DNA of 64,000 nt, from NCBI RefSeq assembly GCF_048564905.1, contig NC_133020.1, forward strand, positions 16,525,501 through 16,589,500. Direction: 5' to 3'. A model generated the notes under the pieces. The model did not search any database, was not told where the DNA came from, and saw nothing but the letters and a program-made list of their open reading frames with translations. The DNA is from Vicugna pacos (taxonomy: Eukaryota; Chordata; Mammalia; Artiodactyla; Camelidae). Positions 36,746 through 54,078 of the stretch are shown piece after piece; position 1 is the first letter of the stretch, and each line of letters begins with the position of its first letter. The translations under genes were made by a program, and so were the position numbers.

Positions 36746-38182
36746 TTCCTGCTTATGCTTTGAATGTGTTTATGGGGGCTTCAGACTTTGTGGCTGGCCG
36801 TAATTATTCTAGGAAAACATCTTAGTAAACTACGCTGAGTTAATGTTTGGAGTACACCAAGTCAGAGAGACGACTTCCCAAGCACAGTAGAATGTGGTAA
36901 ACAGAAAGTCAAATGTAACTTCATTTAGGAGAGTGGAGAAAATGTATTCAGGTACTTATTAGTACCCATTAAATTCTGCCTATTTCAGTTTTATATTCTA
37001 AAAGTGCAATGGAGTCATTTGAAACAGTATGAAAACGAATTAGAGGACTCTGAAAGAGAATTTGAACCAAAGTCAAGACTTGTAGTATGGAAGCATTTTA
37101 CCATAAATGAGAGAAGTTTGGGAGAATTGAATCTTTGTATCAGGAAAATTGGTAATACTGTTATGAAATTAACAAGTAGCAGTGGCCTGGATCATAGACA
37201 CCAGAGTGAATTCTTTTGCAAGGGTAAATCAGTAGCCTGGGTGTAAAGATGAGATTAGAGAAAAGAAAATGAGTTTGGGAAACAACCACACGTTTCCACT
37301 CCTAGAGCAGTACCAGTGGCAGGTGAGTTGATTTGCTAATTTTGTAAGGTGGCTTGATGATTCCCAAGAATGGTCAGCAATTTGGAATTGTAGGAAGACA
37401 GCTGTACTTACTGGAAATCTAGAAACTCTTGAGATTCATGACTTGTGGAGCCTGAGGTGAGTTTTGGAATATCTTCAAACCACTCATTTTGACCTAGTGA
37501 ATTCTGTTCCTGTTGTTTAAATGATTGAATGATTTTTCAGAGATGAGACACTAGAGCAGATCGATGCTGAGATCCTGGCACTGTGGCTGTGTTTATCTCT
37601 GCTCATCATTCTTATGGTGAATATGAACGCAGACTGTTGGATGCTCCTGAATATTAAAATGAGGGATTAGAGCCCAGAGTATGCGAGTCTCTTTCTTTAT
37701 TTTACATCTTTTTTTAGTAACTTCCAACCAGCCCTTAGCAAGTGTTCATTTTAATTTGAGTATTATCTTAGGGAGAGTCACTGGCTTTAGCAGTATTTAG
37801 GAACTAGTATTAAACTTTAAATAATGAGACATCTCAATCCAACTTTTCACCAGACGGTAAAGAGGCAAGGATGTCTCCACCAGGCTGTCATAATTAGTTC
37901 TTTTTTGTTCTTTCCTTTCTCTCTTCTCACCTTTGTAGTTTGTGCTGAAAGACTTACCTATGAGTTAGGCTGAAAGTGATAAATATATGAATTTCCTAAC
38001 ATGGGTGCTCTTGACTCAGATGTTATGAGGTACTATTTGTTGCATATGCCAGAGAATCTGACTGTTTCTGCAGATTCAAAATACTGTTCATTAGTGGCAC
38101 CTTCGTATTCTCTAGGCCATTGACTGGTTCTTCTGACAGTTTCTAGGACAAAAAATTTGTCTTTTTCCCAAGTCGAAATATT

Positions 38183-38281
38183 CTTTTTTTTTTTTTCTTT
38201 CATGGGGGTACGGAGATTGAACCCAGGATCTTGCACATACTAAGCATGTGCTCTACCACTGAGCTATACCCGCACCCCCAG
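38183..38281 (-). repeat. Camelid Vic-1 type SINE, antisense
   Basis: Reverse complement of the tRNA-like head (plus strand shows gattgaacccaggatcttgc and ctctaccactgagctatacc), with a T-run at its left as the reversed tail. It lies in M6PR intron 1, antisense to the gene. Flanking duplications are weak. Confidence 0.88.
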
Positions 38282-38748
38282 AGATACTCCTGTTGTATGC
38301 ACACCTTGCAGAAATCATCGACAATCTGTAGACAATAACTCTTCACCAAGGCCGATGCTGTCCTCTTTGTTGAATGCACGTTGTGGCCCTGTCCTGAAAG
38401 GACACCAGGAGGACAGGAGGTGAGCAGTGGTGTCAGACAAGGGAGTCAGCTGGGGAGAAGCTTTTAAAATAACTTTTAAGAAGAAAAAGAGGAACCCAGA
38501 GACTTAAGAAGTCAGTTTTGAATATTAAAGGATGGCAAAAAGAACATGGGTGACAGCTAAAATCTTGAACTAGAGATGAGAAAATAAAGCCCAACTTCAT
38601 GATAACGAAGAAACCTGACTAGTGTAATGTAGGTGATGGATGGAGGATAAAAAGTTTTTTTAAATGCCATTCATTAATCGCATATTCATATGCTTTCTCT
38701 CTTTCCCTTCTCTTCTCATCTCCCCACTCCCTGCCTTCCCCCAAAAGG

Positions 38749-42709
<3,961 letters not shown>

Positions 42710-44185
42710 TTGCACTTTAAATGTCCAGCTTCTTCAGCCCCCAAACCAAAGCATACTCAGCCAGATTTCTAAAGCAGCCTCCACTCCGGTCCCTCATCTC
42801 CCCCTTAATACTGCTCTTGCTTTCCGGTTTGCTTTTGGTTTGCACCCACTTCTCAGTGGTAGAAACACCTTGCCTTTGCTTCCTGTTTTGCTTTCCCTCT
42901 TGGGGTGCAATTGTAGGACAGAGACGGTGTCACAGGCCGACGGCAGGAGAGGCTGTTGCACCCTCTCTCGCTATCAGAAGGTACAGCAGGAGAGTTACGG
43001 GAACAAAAGGGTGTGGCAGGCTCCTTGACCCTTTCTTTTTTAAACACATCTTCACAAGTTTTTGAGACACTGGATTTCTTTTTAAAAAGAAAAAAGGCAA
43101 AGAAACATTATTTATACAGTTTGATTGCTTTCATGCTGTTGCTCTGCACCCTACAGTAGTCTCCATGAGAATCTGGATGTAATTTCTTGCTGCTTGAAAC
43201 TATTTTGCAGTGATTACTTGGTTGCATTCCAAGTACTGCCATTTGGTCTGAGCCTGGAGATGTCATAGACTTAATTCTCCCACCTCTCGGACTGTGATGG
43301 GGAAGATGTGAAATTTCCCAGTTAGAGGACTACAAGGTACCACACTTCATTTGCTGGCGTTGGAGTGACTTTACAGCTGGAACTGGGCCCTGGATTGTAG
43401 TCTTAGGTTATTGGTCCACTTGTAGCCAAAATACCTGATCCAGAAGTCCAGTCCGGTGGAAAGGGAAACTGAAATTGACCTCCTATGCCACCAGGGTTCC
43501 AGAAAAGGGAAGCCTGTTTATGTTGTAGTGGGATCTCCCTGATGGCTTTCTTTTCCCACTTGTAGTAAAAGCTGGCAAAGCTTTTGTGACTCCTCAGATA
43601 CTTCCCTCTACCAAAAGTTCTAAATATGTTGCACTTTCCCTTCGCAGGCATGTCATTTTGACTTTCCCCCCCCAGTCTCCTGGAAAGGGAATGGAAGCAG
43701 AAGTGGGGCACCGAGGGCTCTGCCACCTTCTGCTCCGGGTGTGGATGCTGCCGCACCTGCCCCCTTCTGGCTCAGGGAAGTGTCTTCTTGCCCACATCCT
43801 TTCAGTAGGGAGAGGTTCTTATCCTCTGATGCCTCCACCTTGCTGTTAAGTAAGGCCATGTGCCCAGAAACCTGGCCTGATCTTTCTGTGATAGTGACCT
43901 TGGGCCACTGGAGAGTAACGTGGCTCCACTGGGCACGAGAGGCTGGGCTCAACAGGCAGGGGCCTTTCTAGCCTTTAGAGAAGAAAATGAAGTTATTTCC
44001 TCTTTAGACTTTTAAATCCTATTGGAATGATTTTTTTTCTTTCTAAACAGGGAAATAATGTTATAAAAGCATCTTTTTCATTATTTGTTTGCGTCCCTTC
44101 CCCACACCCTGGTGTTTTAAAAATGCAAAAAAAATACACTTTTTGTACAAAAACACTTAAAAGATTAAAAAAAAAATGTTGGCCT
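42710..44185 (+). other. M6PR: M6PR 3' UTR
   Basis: About 1.5 kb of non-coding sequence after the stop, ending near an ATTAAA signal at 44164-44169 with a GT-rich stretch (tgttggcc, tttgtgtg) behind it. Frames up to 162 codons in this stretch are not conserved genes I recognise; the longest starts in intron 6 and crosses exon 7 in another frame. Confidence 0.75.
44164..44169 (+). promoter_or_regulatory. M6PR: M6PR candidate poly(A) signal (ATTAAA)
   Basis: ATTAAA followed within 30 bp by a GT-rich downstream element. It is the last such signal before PHC1 sequence begins on the other strand. Confidence 0.6.
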
Positions 44186-44284
44186 ACTCATTTGTGTGAA
44201 AGAAGAGGGTAGATACACTGGAATGATGGAGTAAGACAGCCAAGACCAATTTTCATCCTTTTACTGAGGAGGGAAAAAAAAATA

Positions 44285-44290
44285 TTTAAT
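44285..44290 (-). promoter_or_regulatory. PHC1: PHC1 candidate poly(A) signal (ATTAAA)
   Basis: ATTAAA on the minus strand about 790 bp past the PHC1 stop. It lies about 115 bp from the opposing M6PR signal, so the two genes converge closely. Confidence 0.5.
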
Positions 44291-45081
44291 ATTTTTTGTT
44301 GTATAAGGAATAGCGCCTAAGGCAGGTACTTCTACACCTGACCTCAGCCCCACGCGCTCCTGCTTTATAAAGCTATAGGACAGAGCAGAGTAGGAATGGG
44401 AAAGGGAGGGCAGAAGACAACAGATAAACTGGAAGGGAGCAGGGATGCAAAAAGGATGGCAACCGCCACGTGTGTGCCAAACAGTCCCTGCAGCTAATCA
44501 GCATGGTGCCAGCCAAGTCTCTGCCCTGGCTGTTGACCCTGCCACGGACGCAGGAGAGAACATTCAGTACTAAGGGAGGGACAGCACAACTCGGCCACGG
44601 CTACAGTCGGACAATCCAGAGGGAAGAGGGGGCACCGGATTCTGCTACTTGTGTCACACAAGCTGGAAAAACCCTGCCTCCCGCGCGGCTGAGGCACACC
44701 TACGTCCCATCCACCTCCTAGCCCCCGGCACTGAACACTCCTCCTCCTGGAGGACCGAGACCCTGGCTAGACACCCCACTCTGGGATAAGGCTGAGCAGT
44801 CCTAGTCCTCCAGACTGCCTCTTGTAAAGACTGAATTGGGGGAGGTGAGAATGGTACAGATTTTAAAAAACAAAGTAGAACCCAGAGAAATGTCAGAGCT
44901 GCCGCCATGTAGCACCAGCGACCAAGCCTCGCACTGTTCTTCCCCGTCTCAGTAATCCACTCTACGGAAGGGTTACATAATTGGAACAGCTCTTTCTTCC
45001 CTGTGAAGTCTGCTGGCACCAGGTCATAACCTGGACAGTGGGGAGTGTCTGCCTTGGGCTGGTTTGTGCAAGAGGGCCACC
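44291..45081 (-). other. PHC1: PHC1 3' UTR (inferred)
   Basis: Non-coding stretch between the PHC1 stop and the candidate poly(A) signal. No repeats recognised, consistent with transcribed unique sequence. Exact end not proven. Confidence 0.6.
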
Positions 45082-45236
45082 TTAGGTCTCCTTGAGGACA
45101 TTTATCTTGGCGCAGATCTTGAGGGCCGGGCCCAGCTTGATGTTCATGGCACTCATGAGATGTTCCTCTTTAAGTAATAAGAGGGCCTGTCCGTCAATCT
45201 CCTGGGAACGAAACTCCTCTGCGATCTCTTGGCAGC
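45082..45236 (-). CDS. PHC1: PHC1 coding exon 14: rest of SAM and stop
   Basis: Residues 951-1001, GCQEIAEEFRSQEIDGQALL and the final NIKLGPALKICAKINVLKET, then TAA at 45084-45082. Confidence 0.97.
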
Positions 45237-48200
45237 CTAGGAGGAAATGGTGGGAATTAGTACGAGGAGCTACATGGTAGCACCAGAGTGCCTGTCCTAA
45301 ATCCAGCAGTGCAGTGGCCTGAGATGGCAGGCTCTGGGAGCAAACTGAAATCAGAGAGAACAACAGGAAAAAAAGCTGAGATAAAGGGAGAACAACTAAG
45401 TTGTTCAACCAGGGGAATAAATTAAGATATCTTGAGGGGAGAAAGGGAGGGAGCAAAATACATACATTTTCTTTGATGCTGGTAAGAAAATCAAAGTTAA
45501 GAGCCTTCATTACATTTTAAGGGGCCAGAATTCTGACAAAATAGCAAGGAAAGTGGGGTGGTTTTCTGAAGAAAACCATCTCTGTTAAGAACAGTTTATA
45601 AACAATCCTGCCTTGAAGAGAGCAGGGCAACAGCGGCCCAGGATGTCCTAACTCCCTTCTCCCCTGAACAAAAGTCTTTTATCCATGCCGGAGAGCCCAA
45701 TGAGTCACACAGTAAAAACACGCTTTACCTAAAAACTACTGGTAAGAATCGTAAGAGACGAAAATCCAGTGTTGCAAAATTGCTGACACAGCAGAGGACA
45801 GTCAACCCAGAAAACCTGCGAGCCCAGGCTGTGGACCAGTCACGTGAATAAATGCCAAGAGTAGCGCCTTCATCATACCCTACTTAAGCCTCTACCTCTT
45901 AAGTCCATCAGGTTCCTGTTACAAAGGCCCTAAGGGACGACCTAAAGGAAACTGCAGGAAAACTAAGCACGCAGGTGACCTGGGTTCCACTGGGGAGGCC
46001 CAGATACCTTGCAGGGAAGCGATGAACTCATACACCTCCTCCACGCTCCAGCGGCTCGGGTTACTGGACAGGAACACAGGGTTGATGCCGTGCAATTCTG
46101 GCGTGGGCGGAGCTGTACTGGGGTTCCCCAGGTCACGCTCTCCATGGCCCGCTCTCACGGATAAAGGCCCGGGAGATGTTGGAGAGAGTGCTTCATCATA
46201 ACTGGAATTATCTGAACCCCGGCTGGAGTCCTCTTGACCCTACAGAATAAAATGCAGAACAGTGAGGTCATGAATGACGGTGCCCTGAGATTTCTTTCCC
46301 ATCTCCCAGCCACTCTGGATTCAGGTTAATACGGGGCACAGAGAAAAACTAATCTCAATAATCTGCACTTCACTCGCAAAAGCCCGAAGTCACCAGCCTG
46401 CTCTCAAGTGCCTTTCAAGTATGAACTGTCACTCTCTTGATCCTCCCTACCTACCAACAACTGACCTAGAGTCCCCACACTCAAACGCAGTGGAAGAACT
46501 AACGGATACACAAGCCAGCGATCGGGTGAGAACAGACAAGAGGGCAGAGTCTTCTGGAATTCAGAGTAATGCGATCAGTGTGGAACCAGAGTTCTGGTCT
46601 CATACTTTTTTTACCCAGGCAAAGGGGTTGCCCTGTAGGAGCAGAGGAAGGGAAAAGGCCCATTTTAAAGGGAGCGGCTCACCCGGTGGCGCTTGCCCTG
46701 GATCTTGGCTCGGGCGATGTCGGAGGAGCTGCGGCGGGGTCCGCGCCGGCGAACACGAGCATAGTTGGCTTCTTGAAACTCTTTCATTTTTTTCCTCTTC
46801 AGCCGGAACTGGTGGCTACAGCTCACATTGTACCTACAGGGCAGGGTGGAGACAGGATGTCCCAGGTGCTTCCACAGGAGACCACCTGCCACCCTGCACT
46901 GAATGCGAACCAGTACTTTAAGGGCTGACTTGGAGAAAAGAATGAAAGCAGAGAAGGTGACATTAAGTATCAGCCTGGAGGTGGTCCCAGGGAAGGGGGG
47001 CAACCCAACATGGAGGAGCCAGCACTGGGCTGAGGGCGAGGTGCCTGCAGTACCTCTTGGCGCAAGTCATGGAGCAGAATCTCTTGGAGCCGCGAAACTG
47101 CTCTGCAGGGGCGTACTTCCCGCAGTACTCACACTTCAGGAGGGCCGCCTTCTTGTCGAGCTCTGAAAACAAGGCATCGCCAGAGACTTTCCGTTGGTTT
47201 CTGCTGCCGTGCAGGCCATCCTTAGGCCCGAAGCTGGACTCCAATTACTCCCAAGGTTTGCCCCCAAAGACCTGCACAGCCTAACTGGGCATCCCTAAAA
47301 CAAAGTTCAAGCTCCAGAACCATAAAGGTTCTGGACCCTCAAGGACACAGCCATTTCCTAACCTGAAGCCAGACAATTTCCACTTTCAATGACTAACATT
47401 ATCCTAATTCATAATCTAAGATTTCAGACAAGACTGCATTTCTGAACCAGAGAGAGGAACGAATTACTAATGCCTGGAAAGATAAAAGATCCCTCTCCCA
47501 CAGAAGTTTCCAAAAGGCGGGGGGAATGTAAACAAGACTCCTTAACATGTATGACATAATCTACAGTACAGAGAAATGAAAATTAAGAAATAGCCTACTT
47601 TAAGATCCTCTTTTGAAAAAATATATCCTTCTAGTAAATAATTCAACAGATTGCTTTAGCTTGATAAAACCCCCCTAATCCTATGGAGCAACTTTTGTGT
47701 GATTCTACACATCCCGACAATATGGATTTCCGTGTGTGGAGGGACTTCACATAATTCCCACTTGAAATAGGTAATTCCTATGTTACACTAAGATCTCCAT
47801 CAGCCTCCTTCGCCAGATGGGTCTCTAAATAAATACTCACCAGCAGACAGGCTGTCCCCCCCTAAGGGGCCACCTGCCTGATTCTCGTTCAGCCCTGTGG
47901 TGAGGCCAGTCTGCAGTGGCTTCTCCGACTCCTTCAATAACTGAGAACAACCCACCTGTCCCAGAAAAAGTTCACAGTTAAGTAGCCTAATTCCTTTCTG
48001 CTTCCCTACGGCTTTCCCCAGCACTCCTAACCGCCTTGTCTTTGCCCGGATCTCTGAGCTGGTGGCCAAGTCTGATGGGAGAGAACCAGTTCCAGTATGG
48101 CAATCTAGAATCTGTAACTGGCTTTTTTCACCGGAGAACAGGTTCCTACCTGGCTCTGTATCTTGTCCTTCTCCTCCCTAAGGTGCAGGGAACACTAGGA

Positions 48201-51200
48201 GTCGACATGCCTGTGTTCTAGTCCTGGTTCTGCAACTCTCGGCACCCAGGAAAGTCCCTTCCCTTCTCTCCCACAGTTTTCTTCACTATAAAACAACCTA
48301 GTTTGTCTGACTGAACATGACAGCTCAAAGGTCACTTTCTTCCTTTTCCTCTCCTCTTCCCAACGTTTTCATTTTCTGGTCTACATATTCTTTCCTTTTC
48401 TCTACCTTCCTTCTTCACAATTAACCATACAAACAACAGGACTGAACCATTCTCTAATAATTAAATAGTTCTGAGTCTTCTGATTTTAATGGAGTTTGAA
48501 AAGACAACAGTCAGACCAAGTCCCCACTTGAAAGCGCCCCCTTCTGGCCCTGCCCTCACCGGGAAAGGTTCTGCTCCTTCCTGGATAACGAAGCCTTCGA
48601 TGATGTGGGTGAGAATCTGCGGCTTCACAATGGCCTGTGGGGGTTTCGAGTCACCCATCTGCCTGGACACCATGGCCAGTGTTGGAGGGGGTGCTGCTGG
48701 GGCAGGAGCCAAGGCCACCACATCGCTGCTTGGGGTATTGGCAGTCACGCTGCTCACTGGGTCAGCTTTCTCTGGAACACAAACACAGACTGAGGAACAG
48801 ATATGGGATGACCTCACTGAGCCATCTATGAGCCAAGCCCGCCTGATCGTCCGCAGTGATACATGTTCCCCTTTGATCATTCACCCTGGAGTCCCTGTGA
48901 CTGGACCTACTCATGTGCCCACCAAGTTCTACTGACTCAGATTTCTCCTTTAGCTCATTCAGAATTTCTCACTGCTGAGCACTCCAACAGCACTGCAGAG
49001 GGCAGCTACCTCCGAGACCGCTCTTCTCTTCCATGGCCTTCGGGCTCTCAACTACTGGAGACGTCTTCGCAGGAAGCATTGAGCTCAACGTGGAGACATC
49101 GTCTCTTTCCTCCTCAGACTCAGCCTTGCGTTTTACAGCCAATGTCTGGGGTTTGCCCTATAAAGTGAAGAACAGGAAGAAAAGATTTATGAGTGAAGGA
49201 TTACAAGGAAAAACAATTACTCCCATACTGTCAGAGAAAATTTTCTTAGTTTTGGGTTCCCCAATTTATGTATTTCCCACGGTATACTAAAATTTCTGGT
49301 CATTCCCAAGAAGTGTAACTTCTACATCAGGACCAAAAAAAACACATGATTTAGTCTTGACCTAGACCTGGAGACTGGTTTCATCATGGCCCAACCAAGA
49401 ACTGTCGTTTTTATAAAGATGGATTTTGGTGATTAAGGCTATCTTGATTAACTCAGTACAAATCCTAAAACATAGAATTTCAGTAGCAAATTTAGCAGTA
49501 TGAAATTCTATTATATACATCAATCTCTCTCTCTTACAACAGGAACAAATGCATGCCAGGATCTTAACCTTCCATCAAGATCTGACTTCCTCTTACAACA
49601 AAGCAGATAAATACCAGTACCTTAACCTTCTCAACTCTTTATCCCCTTCCTAAATTAAGCTCTATTTCCACCCAGCCCCAGGTCCACTCAAGGGTGACAG
49701 TGCCCTCAAAAGCATCAGACGTCACTCACCGGCAGGTGCACAGACTGCATGTAGAAGGCGGCAGGGACCTGGGCTACAACAGGGGAGGAGGTGGTCGCCC
49801 CACCCTTGACCACATGTGCTGTCCCCTGCACGGGGGCAAGGGTCATCCCAGAGGCCAGCGTGGGAGGGCACTCCTGCAGCGCACCAGGAGCCTGGGATGA
49901 TGGTGGCGAGGAGGCCAAATGGGCCTGACCAGGCTGCATGGTACCCGGCACCCCCCGGGAAGTGGGTACGGCAGCTGCCAGCTGTGCCAGCCCCAGAGCC
50001 TGGGCCTGGGCTGTGCCCGGCTGTCGGGTGCCCACAACTTGCACAGGGATATGGGGTGGGGGCTGCTGGGCAGCTGACATCTTCGCAGCCCCTAACTGAG
50101 GAGGCTTGATCGGGGCTACAGATGGTTTGGACTGGATGGGGATGGGTGGCTTGGGGGTTGGGTCGGGTGGGAGAGGCAAGGGCGAGGACTGAAGCATGGG
50201 CTGAACAACCAGGGTCTGGGCTTGCTGCTGGGACTGGGAAGGTGGGACCTGCGGGGCGGGAGGCACCGGCGGGGGCGGAGGGGCAGATAGGGCTGCGGCC
50301 TGCGGCGGCGGCGGAGGCGGCGGCTGCTGCTGCTGCTGGGCCAGCTGCAGGTGCGTGGCGGTGTGCAGGAGCTGCGACTGGCGGTGCTGGAACTGCTGCT
50401 GGTGGTGGATGGCGATCTGCTGCTGGATGACCACCTGCTTCTGCTGGAGGTGGATCTGCTGCTGCTGCTGAATCAGGGAATGGGGCTGGATCTGCGTGTA
50501 GGTGGCTTCAGGAGCAAGCCCACAGCGGAACAAAGAGGAAGACGAGCAGAAAATAATCGTCCTTTTAAATTAAAAGTAAAAACATCTTTCCAAAGGGTAC
50601 CTAGTTCTGGACTGAAAGAGCAGACAGAAAGCGAACCTGGGAGGACCTCGTTCACTCTTTCCTTCCAGTCAGACGTCACCAGCTACCTCCAGTCTCAAAG
50701 ACTCCAGGGAGGGAGCTTCCTTGCTCAATCATTTAACAGCCCTCAGTAACCTCTTCCACTTATCTAATTTTTATTCTCTTTGCTGTACTTAAATCCTGTT
50801 ACCTTGCACTCAGCAAGGACAACAGCGGGCCCGTCCTCTCCAAGCTTAGACTCAGCTCCTCAAGCACCGAGTCCATGCCTTACTTATTTCTACATCCTGA
50901 GAACCCAGCCCAGGGTCTGGCACGTGAGAAACACATAACAGCCACTGAAAGAATAAATGTCCCCAGAGATAAAGATGCCAACATCTTTCCACGAACACCC
51001 GGTCTCCGGGATCCATCGGTTTCAGTCACCACCCAAAAGTCTTAAGAGTCAGCAGCCGGAGGCTCAGACTCTCCCTAGTTCCCTCCTCTGTAAGCTGGAG
51101 CCGTGTCCTGCCGTGTCCAGAGGATGCACGTGAGACGAAAAGCGCGCGGGCAGCAGCGCGCCGCGGAGTGCGCGCACGAGGTACGCGCGGCACAGCTGGT

Positions 51201-52649
51201 AATTAGCGCTTACGTTTCGCGCGGACGTTGTTCAAACAGCGACAAATAAAGCACCGGAAGCAAGGAAGGCAAACACACGCGTACCAAGTAAGGCACTCAT
51301 CCCTAGCTACCCACAGCCCGAAGGCAAGGACTAACTCTTGCAGGTCATGATCATTATTACTGTTATTTATTCTTTTTTTTTTAATCCTTATCGTCGATAC
51401 AGATGATCACAAGTTGACTGTATCAAACTGTGGCTCGATTTGCTGGTCCTAAGTGCTCTTACACAGACTGTGCCCTCCGCTGGGCCAACAGACCAGCATC
51501 AAACAGAGAGTGAGGAGAGAATTCATCCCTTATGCTTAAATCACAGGGAGTCTGTATCCCTAGCACTTCCTGGAACACAGTAGGCAATTCAAAAAGAGCT
51601 GAGTGAATGAAAGGGTAGAGTGAAGAAACTCAAGAACTCAGGACCTGAGAGAGAGAAGACAAGGCCACATGCCAGCTGACGGCTGCCCAGGGGACACAGA
51701 CAAGGTCCATCTCTGTGACCTGCCCCCGTCTCTCTGGACGAATAAGATCAAGGCCGAGGTGATTCTCTTCCCTTTCACTGCTCCACAACCAAGACACGCA
51801 GGGAAAAAGGCAAAGATGTGTACTCTGAAGATTTCACACAAGTTCCAAGAGAGTAATGACATTCTGAGAGGTGACAGCTTACCTGAGCTAATAAGGGTCT
51901 GGCTGGGAGCAGGTGTGGCTGTCCGTGTCAGGTTCATGCCCACGTTCTGCTGACCAGTCCCATCTGCTTCTGCCTTCTTGGCCGCTGCACTTTCGGCTTC
52001 TGTCTGGCTGCCCTGACTCACGGTCGCTGTCTGGGCTGCAGGCAAGGGCTGCACCACTCCTGTGCCCTTCCTGGGACAGCTCCCACTACCACCCATCCCT
52101 GTGGAAGGCAGCTGGCCCAAGCCCCCAGGCGCCTGGCCACCTCCACCTGGACCCATGGACCCTGGGATGCTACTCCCACTGCCTCCACCAGATTGACTAA
52201 GGTTGAGGGACTGGCCGGAGGCCCCAGAGGAGGCCTGAGCCACAGCTAGGGCCTGGCTTGAGGCCTGGGAGAGGCTAGAGACAGGGGAGGCTCCAGGAGG
52301 AATGGCCTTCTGAGCAGAGCCTTGCATTTGGGGTCCTTGGGCTGAGGCCTGTTGGCTCCTGACAGCCAAGTTCTGCACCTGGAAGACAAGAAGAAAAAGG
52401 CAGACTGAGAAAGGGGGAACAAGGGGCACTAAGGTCAAAGATTTCTGGGGGGAAAGGGGGTGGGAAGGGCTAAATTTGGGAGTTTGAGATATGCAAATGT
52501 TAACCACTATATATAAAAATAGATACAATAAAGGTTTTAATATGTTTTGTTTAAAAAATAGATAAAAAACAAATTTCTTCTGTATAGCACAGGGAACTAT
52601 ATTCAATATCTTAACATTTAATGAAAAAGAATGTGAAAAGAAATATTTT

Positions 52650-52709
<60 letters not shown>

Positions 52710-54044
52710 TGACTGGGACATTGTGCTGTACACCAGAAATTGACACACTGTAACTGACTGTACTTTGGTTTAAAAAAATATTTCTGGGACTGCTCCAGAA
52801 GTAGTGGTGACAGCTTCAGACCCACCACAGCCCCCCTCAACTCGTATCCCCACCTTGACAGTCACACGCACTGACGGCCTTGCCAGGGAGGAACTCCTGA
52901 GTCACAGTGGATTTTTCGGTCTCCTTCATTGACTATCAAATCTATCACCAAGTCTGGTCATTTTATTCCTTCAAAATGTCTCAGAGTTTCTCTTTCCTCC
53001 CCTCATTCACTCAGCTTCCACCCAAATACCTGCCACGCTCCAGGTACTCCCCTGGATACTGGGAATGCACAGAAGAAAGACGCAAGTCCCCGCTTTGAAC
53101 GAGTACTTTCTACTAGAGAACAAGACACGGAAACCAATGACCAAGTAACCCTACGCACAGACGTGCGCACACTGCTGTGGGAGCACAGAGGAGAAGGATT
53201 AACTCAGATGAGGCAGATTAGGGACAACGTCCTAAAACAGGCGATGTTTCATCTGAGAACCAACAGGTAATAGTGAAGGCAGAGGTTTGAAGACATAGGA
53301 AACAACATTTGCAAGACCACTGAGCATAGCATTTTTGGAAATTATAAATATTTCGTTATACCTGGGATGAGTTAGAGGCAGTGGCAAGAAATGGAGCTAG
53401 GAAGGTAGGCTGAGGCTAGGGAGGTTGGAAGAGGCCAGATCTTGAAGGGCCCAGTGCGTGAAAATAAGGAGAGACTGAACTTTGGTTTGGAATCCGAAAG
53501 TTTACCCGTCCTCTTCGCTGTTACATTCTCAGCAGCTAGCACAGTGCCTGCCACACAGGAAGTGCTCGTAAGTATGGATGGAGAGAAGGCATGGGGGCAC
53601 CTGGCTGAGTACAGGAAGCCACTGAAGAAGGTTAATCAGAATCATCAATGCTCAAATCAATAGCTGAATGCACTCTCTTAAATACCACTGCTGGAAGTGT
53701 GAATGAGCATCACCACTCTGGAAGAGAGTTTGGCATCATAAAAGTTGAACATTCGCACGCGCTCTAACCCAGGAATCCCCGAGAGGCGCTCTCGCTGTGC
53801 ACAAGGGGAGGCGTGCGTAAGGATGATCACAGCGCCGCTACCCATAGTGGCGAAGGCCTGGAAACAACCCAGCTGGCCGTTACCCGGAGAGAAGATGAAT
53901 GAACTGCAGTGCATTCACACGATGGGATATTACGTACAGGTCAAAAATGAATAAAGTACAATGACATGCAACAATACAAATGGATATTGACAATAAGCTA
54001 CTAAGGAAGCATTCCCCAAAACACTACATACACAAGTACCTTCT

Positions 54045-54078
<34 letters not shown>

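Larger units (their letters stand above)
34769..38747 (+). other. M6PR: M6PR intron 1 (4.0 kb)
   Basis: Contains MIR pieces (about 35820-35960 and 36558-36745) and an antisense Vic-1 SINE (38183-38281). Other parts show no recognisable exon or repeat. It ends in a pyrimidine-rich tract before the acceptor at 38746-38747. Confidence 0.7.
45237..49729 (-). other. PHC1: PHC1 introns between coding exons 7 and 14
   Basis: Excluding the exons listed, these short introns (0.2-0.8 kb) are mostly unique sequence. A MIR-like piece lies at about 48200-48300. No further exon recognised. Confidence 0.7.

Noticed and set aside
51638-52840. 400-codon minus-strand open frame
   Set aside because: Only 51883-52378 is real (PHC1 coding exon 6). 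The N-terminal part is an L1 and a microsatellite, and the C-terminal part is intron read-through.
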